From the NCBI GenBank assembly GCA_900320325.1, contig ONRU01000001.1, positions 1 through 53,825 of the forward strand: 53,825 nt of DNA, written 5' to 3'. Shown piece after piece: positions 48,826 through 53,825 of this stretch. This DNA comes from an uncultured Lachnospiraceae bacterium. GTDB taxonomy: Bacteria; Bacillota; Clostridia; Lachnospirales; Lachnospiraceae. A model generated the notes under the pieces. It was given only the letters and a program-made list of their open reading frames with translations, had not been told where the DNA came from and made no database searches. The position numbers and the translations under genes were made by a program. Within the stretch, counting starts at the first letter, position 1; each line of letters opens with the position of its first letter.

Positions 48826-51324
48826 TCAGAGACTGCGGGCGGCGACGTTGCCGGTGGCGATGGCGTTTGCGATGTTGAGCGGCATGGCGCAGTCGCCCAC
48901 GGCGATGACCTCGGCATCGAGCCCGTCGATGAGGGCGGTGTTCGGCAGCATGTCGAGGGCCTCGACGACCGTGTCGCAGGCATATTCATAGGGAAGACCG
49001 GACTCCGCGGTGAAGGATACGAATCCGTCGCCGACGCCGGTCACGGTCGCGTTCGGGAAGAGGCGTCCGCCGTTGGCAAAGAAAGTGGGCTGGACAAATT
49101 CCTTCATGTTGACGGAGTGTCCCTTCTCAAAGTCCTCCTTGGCAGAAGGCGTAACGATGGTGACCTGTTTGCCGAGGCTCAGCAGGTAGATCGCGGTGTC
49201 GACGGCCTGGGCATTGCTGCCGAGGATCACGACGTTCTCGCCGATTCCGCCGCCGAGAACATCATCGACGGAGATCAGCTTCGTGGCCCCCGTGGAGGCG
49301 AAGCCGAGAGTGTCGCGCTGCCCGCCGACCGCCAGAATCACGGCGTCGGGAGCCTCGCTTTCGATCAGCGCCCTGTCCACTTCGGTGTTGAGGACGACTT
49401 TCACCCCGGCGAGCTCCACCTGGCGCGCCAGATAACTGCGCAGACGGCCGAGATTCTCATGGGGGCCTTTGACCGCTTCGGCAAAGCCGAGCAGACCGCC
49501 GACGCTGTCCGCCTTGTCATAGAGCGTGACATCATGACCGCGCAGGGCGGCGATTCTGGCGGCTTCCAGACCGGCAGGGCCGGCACCGATGACCATGACT
49601 TTCTTCTTCGTCTCGGCGGGCAGGGGATCAAAGCCTTCCGGCATCACTTCGCTGTAGGCGCGGAAGTTGGCTGCGTTCACCCGGCAGTGCTCCAGGTTGC
49701 AGCCGTCTGCCGGCGTGTCATAGAAGCAGTGCAGGCAGCGGGTGCAGGGCGCGATCTCATCCAGACGGTTCTCACGCATCTTGTTGACGTACTCCGGATC
49801 CACGCAGAACGGACGGTTCATCACCAGGAAGTCGACCTTGCCCTCTTCGATGGCGGAGTTAAACAGGTCGGGGGCCTGTGCGGGATCGTTATAGGTGGCG
49901 CAGCCGACGGGGATGCTGACAGCGGCCTTGACCTTCGCGGCGATGTCGAGGTTCAGACCGACGCCGGAGTTGTTCCCGCGGACCAGACCCTGGAAGTGCC
50001 GGTCAAAGTCGAGGCGCTTGCCGTAGCCGTTGAAGCCCTCAAAGCCGCGGCATGCAAAGTAGAGATCACCGGCAAACTGGGCGATGTGCTGGCCGCAGGG
50101 TCCAATCCGGACATGCAGGCTGTCCGCACCGGCCTCTTCCATCTTCTTTGCGATGGCGATGGTTTCTTCGATGGTGTTGTACGCATCGTTGTTGCCAAGA
50201 TCTTTGTCGTTCTCTTCCACGCCGTTGATGAGAACCTGAACGATGAAGTCCTTGCCGCAGGCTTCTTTCAGACCGGTCACAACTTCGGTGGCAAACTTGC
50301 AGCGGCTGTCCAGCGTCTGGGGACCGTATTCGTCGGTGCGGTTGTTGCGGGCGCGGGAGAAGAAGGACTGACCGAGGTTGTTGGCGGCAAAGTTCAGCTC
50401 GAAGGCGTCGAAACCGTAGTCCTGAAGGGTCTTTCCGATGCCGATGATGTCCTGAACCCACTGCTTGATGGTGTCGGTGTCATAGTTGCCGAGGAAGGGC
50501 TCCGTGAAATCCAGCGGCCCGATGGGAGCGCCCATGGTGTCAAACTGATACCCGATGGTGCAGCCTGCGGCATGGAGGGTGTCGACGAGGCCCTTGACGT
50601 CATAGGCGTCCAGAGGCGCCTTGAACGGACCGCCGCTGGTGACTTCCCAGATATCGGCGAAGTCTTCGATCCAGATCATCTGGACACCGCCGTCGGCCAT
50701 GCGCTTGTAGTAGTTGATGTATTCATCCGGGTTATGCCGAAGGAAGGCCAACTGGAAGGCGGCGGACTTCACCATGCGGTGGTTGAAGGTGCGGCCGCCG
50801 AGCTGCCAGTCGGAGAAGAGCGCCGTCTTGGAGAGGTCCGGGCTGGAATTGGAATGGAAATCGGTGCTCTGGGGATTGATGACCTTCGCGCCTCCGGCCG
50901 AAGCGGCGGGAAGCACCACGCCGAGTGCCTGGGCACGGCAGGCGTTGACGCCGTCCCGAATGGCCGCGGTACATAGACTGGCTCCGGAGATGCCGTCCAC
51001 ACCGGCGGTGCTGCCGGCGTCTTTGATGCGCTGACAGTATGCCTGTACGGCGCCGTCCATCTTGGCAAAGTAGTCGTCCGTGGAGGTTTCCAGCAGCTTG
51101 TAGCTCACATCGGTGAGCTCCTTCTCGGAGAAAGTGCAGGATACTTCCACTTTGGCAAATTCGGTTGCCTGGGTGCTTGAGTAGGTGCCGGGCTGATACA
51201 GAACCGCGGAAGCGTCTTCAGCGAGGGCGGCGGTATTCGCGGTACCGGCCAGACCGAAGGCGCCGACGCTGACCGCACCGGCGGCCAGGCCCTTGAGGAA
51301 ATCTCTGCGGGTTACAGGTTTCAT
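48826..51324 (-). CDS. Tat-exported flavoprotein reductase: FMN-bind / OYE / FAD-NAD fusion
   Basis: 832 residues. The Tat signal is TRRDFLKGLAAGA at 5-17. Residues 35-130 are an FMN-binding domain with the ApbE flavin-attachment motif DGISGASLCT; Ser116 is the likely flavinylated residue. The OYE/BaiCD-type barrel (about 165-500) includes NRTDEYGPQTLDSR. A 4Fe-4S segment, CTRCLHC...CNLEHC, lies near 525-550. FAD/NAD Rossmann folds begin at VIGAGPAGLEAAR near 580. This matches secreted reductases that gut anaerobes use to pass electrons to organic acceptors (enoates, bile-acid- or drug-like molecules); the acceptor is unknown. The start has AAAGGAG upstream. A divergent CdaR-type regulator adjoins it. 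Confidence 0.88.
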   Translation of the reverse strand: MKPVTRRDFLKGLAAGAVSVGAFGLAGTANTAALAEDASAVLYQPGTYSSTQATEFAKVEVSCTFSEKELTDVSYKLLETSTDDYFAKMDGAVQAYCQRIKDAGSTAGVDGISGASLCTAAIRDGVNACRAQALGVVLPAASAGGAKVINPQSTDFHSNSSPDLSKTALFSDWQLGGRTFNHRMVKSAAFQLAFLRHNPDEYINYYKRMADGGVQMIWIEDFADIWEVTSGGPFKAPLDAYDVKGLVDTLHAAGCTIGYQFDTMGAPIGPLDFTEPFLGNYDTDTIKQWVQDIIGIGKTLQDYGFDAFELNFAANNLGQSFFSRARNNRTDEYGPQTLDSRCKFATEVVTGLKEACGKDFIVQVLINGVEENDKDLGNNDAYNTIEETIAIAKKMEEAGADSLHVRIGPCGQHIAQFAGDLYFACRGFEGFNGYGKRLDFDRHFQGLVRGNNSGVGLNLDIAAKVKAAVSIPVGCATYNDPAQAPDLFNSAIEEGKVDFLVMNRPFCVDPEYVNKMRENRLDEIAPCTRCLHCFYDTPADGCNLEHCRVNAANFRAYSEVMPEGFDPLPAETKKKVMVIGAGPAGLEAARIAALRGHDVTLYDKADSVGGLLGFAEAVKGPHENLGRLRSYLARQVELAGVKVVLNTEVDRALIESEAPDAVILAVGGQRDTLGFASTGATKLISVDDVLGGGIGENVVILGSNAQAVDTAIYLLSLGKQVTIVTPSAKEDFEKGHSVNMKEFVQPTFFANGGRLFPNATVTGVGDGFVSFTAESGLPYEYACDTVVEALDMLPNTALIDGLDAEVIAVGDCAMPLNIANAIATGNVAARSL

Positions 51325-51477
51325 GGGAGTGCTCCTTTCAAATGATGATATCCGGATTTGTGCTGTACAGTTCAGAACAGTGCTGATACTTCTTAACGAA
51401 ATGCGTTTCTGTATATTCCTGCCTCCGGCGGGGAGTATACATGACTCACCAGGGAAAATGTTAAGCAGTATAACAAT

Positions 51478-51505
51478 ATTTTAACAGAATGCCCGGCCTT
51501 TTCAA
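51478..51505 (-). promoter_or_regulatory. Promoter of the flavoenzyme operon
   Basis: On the minus strand TTGAAA (complement of 51500-51505), a 16-base spacer and TAAAAT (complement of 51478-51483). The resulting leader is about 150 bases. Confidence 0.55.
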
Positions 51506-51529
51506 GCGTCACAGAGTAGGAAATTTAAC

Positions 51530-51557
51530 TTGCGATTACTGCAATTTGTAGTACAAT
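51530..51557 (+). promoter_or_regulatory. Promoter of the CdaR-type regulator
   Basis: TTGCGA (51530-51535), a 16-base spacer and TACAAT (51552-51557). It is separated from the opposing promoter by only about 25 bases, so one bound regulator could govern both. Confidence 0.55.
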
Positions 51558-51591
51558 AAGAACACATGAATTCCGGAAGAGGAGAGGGCAC

Positions 51592-53118
51592 ATGAAATAT
51601 ACATTTTCTCTCATAGAAGAGTGGCTTTCCGAGGCGCTTCAGACACAGCCGGTACTCTGCCGGATTCCGGAGGGTATGGAAGTAATGGGGGCCTCTGCCC
51701 GTCTGGCAGAGCAGACCAGGAAGGACTGGATTTATGTCCTGAGCACGGAAGAGCTTGTCTCAGGGACGGGAACGCCTCCGTCCAGAATGATCCTGCTCGC
51801 AGAGGCGGATCAGGCCGCGGCGGATCCGCTTCCTGACATTCCGGACGGGTGCGCAGCAGCGGTTTTCCGCACGGAGAAAAGCAAGACAGAAGTGCTGGAA
51901 CTGATTCAGGACTGCTTTGCCTGCTACAATGAATGGTACGACAATCTGTTGCAAGCGATCCGGGAAGGATCGTCCTGGTTCACCGTGGTGCAGGAGGGGC
52001 ACAAACAGCTTCGCAATCCGATCATTCTGTATGACCGCAGCATGAAGGTGCTGGCTTTCACCAGAGACGACGGAACGGACGACAATGTGTGGAAGGATAC
52101 CGTCAGCTCCGGCACCGCGAGGGTGGAGACGGCTTCCGAAGCGGATGAACTTCTGAAGTATGTCTCCAGACTGGACAAAAGCGCAAAGCCATTCCGCCAT
52201 ATCGGGAAAGGAATGAGCGATCCGTTCTACAGCTGCAATGTGACAGTACGCGGAAAACGCTGCGGGATGGTCACGGTCATCGAGTATCACGCGCCGCTGA
52301 CACCGGGACAGCTGGACCTGCTTCAGATTTTTGCCGACACGATCGCGGTTCGCTTTCAGGACAATGAAGAGCAGCGGATGACCCGGGTGGCGTTGAATGA
52401 CCGGCTGCTGCATGACCTGGTAGCCGGACGGGTAAAGTCTCAGGAACGGCTGAACACCCGGATGATCGCATCCGGCTGGAAACCGGGAAGCTTCTTCCGG
52501 CTCCTGCGCTTTACATCCCGGCTGTCATTTCTTAACGAGATGCAATGGACGCAGAACCTGGAAGATCTGTTCCGAGGCGGACTGAACGGAATCGGCAGCG
52601 TGGTCCACGGAGGACAGACCGCCATATGCTTTCTCTGTACATCGGAAGAGGAAGAACTGAAGCAGGGGACGGAAGAACTGCTTCGACGCTACTGCGAGGC
52701 TCATCACATGCGCTGCGGGATCAGCAGCGCCTACAGAAACCTCCTGGAAACGCCGCGCCATGACGGTCAGGCAAAGGCGGCGCTGGAGCTGGGAGAGGGG
52801 GATATCATCCCCTACGAAAAGGTACGGTTCAGCCGGCTGATCCGCCATCTGAAGGCGGCTGAATACCCGGAGGACCTGATGCATCCGGCCGTGCTGCAGC
52901 TTCAGAACCTGGACCGGGAGAGCGGGACGGAATATGTGAAGACGCTGCGCTGCCTGCTGGAGAACGGACTGCGCCAGACGGATGCAGCCAGAGCGCTCAA
53001 AATCCATCGAACGACGCTGATCTATCGAATGCGGCGGATCCACGAACTGACCAATCTGGATATGGAGGACGCGGGGGATCTGATTCATGCGGCAATTTCG
53101 ATCAGAATGACGGAATAA
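51592..53118 (+). CDS. CdaR/PucR-family transcriptional regulator
   Basis: 508 residues. The N-terminal half holds a PucR-like/GAF-type sensory region (LLQAIREGSSWFTVVQEGHKQLRNPIILYDRSMKVLAF). The middle is a CdaR GGDEF-like domain, and the C-terminal HTH_30 domain is clear: RQTDAARALKIHRTTLIYRMRRIHELTNLDMED near 462-495. Family members sense small organic acids or purine products and usually activate an adjacent operon. The divergent flavoenzyme operon is the obvious target. The start has AGAGGAGAG about seven bases upstream. After the stop, CAGGTG/CACCTG and CCGGC/GCCGG inverted repeats occupy the 112-base gap before the next gene, with TTTTTT near 53210, a possible terminator. Confidence 0.9.
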   Translation: MKYTFSLIEEWLSEALQTQPVLCRIPEGMEVMGASARLAEQTRKDWIYVLSTEELVSGTGTPPSRMILLAEADQAAADPLPDIPDGCAAAVFRTEKSKTEVLELIQDCFACYNEWYDNLLQAIREGSSWFTVVQEGHKQLRNPIILYDRSMKVLAFTRDDGTDDNVWKDTVSSGTARVETASEADELLKYVSRLDKSAKPFRHIGKGMSDPFYSCNVTVRGKRCGMVTVIEYHAPLTPGQLDLLQIFADTIAVRFQDNEEQRMTRVALNDRLLHDLVAGRVKSQERLNTRMIASGWKPGSFFRLLRFTSRLSFLNEMQWTQNLEDLFRGGLNGIGSVVHGGQTAICFLCTSEEEELKQGTEELLRRYCEAHHMRCGISSAYRNLLETPRHDGQAKAALELGEGDIIPYEKVRFSRLIRHLKAAEYPEDLMHPAVLQLQNLDRESGTEYVKTLRCLLENGLRQTDAARALKIHRTTLIYRMRRIHELTNLDMEDAGDLIHAAISIRMTE

Positions 53119-53230
53119 CGTCGAATAAAGATTCACAGAATATTCATAATGCAGGTGCCGCACGTTCACCAACACCTGCCGGCTCTGGAGTATGATAGCG
53201 GCCGGACGTTTTTTATCGGAGGGATGCCCC

Positions 53231-53825
53231 GTGGACGAAGGTAGAAGAAATGATGATGCGCTGTTTGAGGCGCTCAACAAGGCAAAGAGAAGAAAACGCA
53301 GACGCAGATGGATCACCGTGCTGGTGATTCTCGCAATCGTGGCGAGCGGGATCCTGTATGCGGTCAACGTCCTGCGCAAGCGCGTGGAAGCCAGTATGGC
53401 GACAGAGGGGGATGAGGTCCTCACCTATGACGCGTCCATCGGCAGCATCAGCACCCGGGTCAGCGGATCCGGCACCATCGAAGATGTCGACACAGAAAAA
53501 GTCACAGTCCCGGAGGGCGTCGAGATCGACGAAGTGATGGTCAAGTCGAACGACAAGCTTCGGAAAGGTGATCTGATTGCCACACTGGACCTGACTTCGG
53601 TTCTGAGCACGATGGCGTCGGTTCAGGAGGAGTTGGACGAGCTGGACAAGGAGTTGGCCTCCTCCAGCGGAGACCGGGTGAATACCAACGTGACGGCGGG
53701 TGTCTCGGGACGGGTGAAAAAGATCTACGCCAAAGCAAAGACGGATGTGGCGGCCTGTATGGTGGAAAACGGCGCTTTGGCCCTGATTTCCCTGGACGGA
53801 AAAATGGCGGCAGAGTTTGAGAACG
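53231..53825 (+). CDS. HlyD/MFP-type efflux adaptor, 3' end beyond the window
   Basis: Open from GTG 53231 to the window end, about 198 residues. A very basic N-terminus (KAKRRKRRRRW) leads to one membrane anchor helix (ITVLVILAIVASGILYAV). A biotinyl-lipoyl-like start (VSGSGTIEDVDTEKVTVPEGVEIDEVMVKSNDKLRKGDLIATLD), a helical EELDELDKEL hairpin and the second lipoyl half (GVSGRVKKIYAKAKTDV) follow. It is the membrane-fusion partner of an ABC (MacAB-like) or RND efflux system whose transporter gene would lie further on. GGAGG stands about eight bases before the GTG. It is the last gene in the window. Confidence 0.8.
   Translation, partial: MDEGRRNDDALFEALNKAKRRKRRRRWITVLVILAIVASGILYAVNVLRKRVEASMATEGDEVLTYDASIGSISTRVSGSGTIEDVDTEKVTVPEGVEIDEVMVKSNDKLRKGDLIATLDLTSVLSTMASVQEELDELDKELASSSGDRVNTNVTAGVSGRVKKIYAKAKTDVAACMVENGALALISLDGKMAAEFEN

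Noticed and set aside
47449..50978. A 1175-codon plus-strand open frame
   Set aside because: Only the first about 116 codons are real (DUF1349). The rest is antisense to two flavoenzyme genes with strong family motifs on the minus strand.

Overview
The window looks like one stretch of a Clostridia (Firmicutes) chromosome, most likely Lachnospiraceae, with moderately high G+C. The evidence is gene order and families: rpmB / asp23 / fakA / recG / degV, rsmD-coaD, rplU-prp-rpmA-obgE-yhbY-yqeK-rsfS, a divergent lexA-yneA-type pair, short-form hisG with hisZ, AGGAGG-type ribosome sites, and an L27 carrying the Firmicutes N-terminal extension cut by Prp. Placement below family level is inference.

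Layout. 1-1.1 kb: 3' part of a cation/proton antiporter. 1.1-6.7 kb: rpmB (minus strand, with an apparent stop-codon loss), asp23/gls24-like gene, fakA, recG, degV/fakB. 6.8-11.1 kb: type IIA topoisomerase B and A subunits, probably ParE/ParC. 11.3-16.1 kb: rsmD, coaD, a coiled-coil protein, a HAD phosphatase, a small membrane protein, an RluA-type pseudouridine synthase, recU. 16.1-20.9 kb: his cluster hisZ-hisG-hisD-hisIE behind a consensus promoter and a structured leader; hisIE carries an unusual N-terminal HisF-like domain. 21.0-25.3 kb: rplU-prp-rpmA, then obgE-yhbY-yqeK-rsfS, with nadD absent from its usual place.

25.4-31.2 kb is accessory: an orphan PD-(D/E)XK-like protein, then an apparent four-gene operon. 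The operon encodes a membrane protein with BspA-type leucine-rich repeats, a radical SAM/SPASM enzyme, a small Cys-free protein ending in 13 Asn codons (overlapping the enzyme gene), and a membrane protein with two zinc ribbons. This is the best candidate here for an undescribed system: a peptide- or protein-modifying radical SAM enzyme paired with a poly-Asn substrate. 31.2-32.8 kb: lexA and a divergent SOS-type gene, with several LexA-box-like sites between them; the divergent protein resembles YneA but has an added histone-H1-like basic cytoplasmic tail.

33-39.2 kb: a large secreted sialate-O-acetylesterase-type protein with cell-wall-binding repeats, an orphan tyrosine recombinase, and an AI-2E-family transporter. 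39.3-45 kb: dtd, a NifX-like/His-Cys-rich/SlyD fusion, a VOC protein, a membrane protein, mnmA, acyP, an AIM24-type protein and an Spx/ArsC-like protein lacking both CxxC cysteines. 45-47.4 kb: an AT-richer HipA-like kinase gene, a GNAT remnant and a D-2-hydroxyacid dehydrogenase.

Near 47.78-47.80 kb two genes on opposite strands are truncated at the same point, sharing about 18 bp. This is a rearrangement or assembly junction. Beyond it lie two Tat-exported Old-Yellow-Enzyme-type flavoproteins (one intact with an FMN-attachment domain, one truncated), a divergent CdaR/PucR-type regulator and the start of an HlyD-type efflux adaptor.
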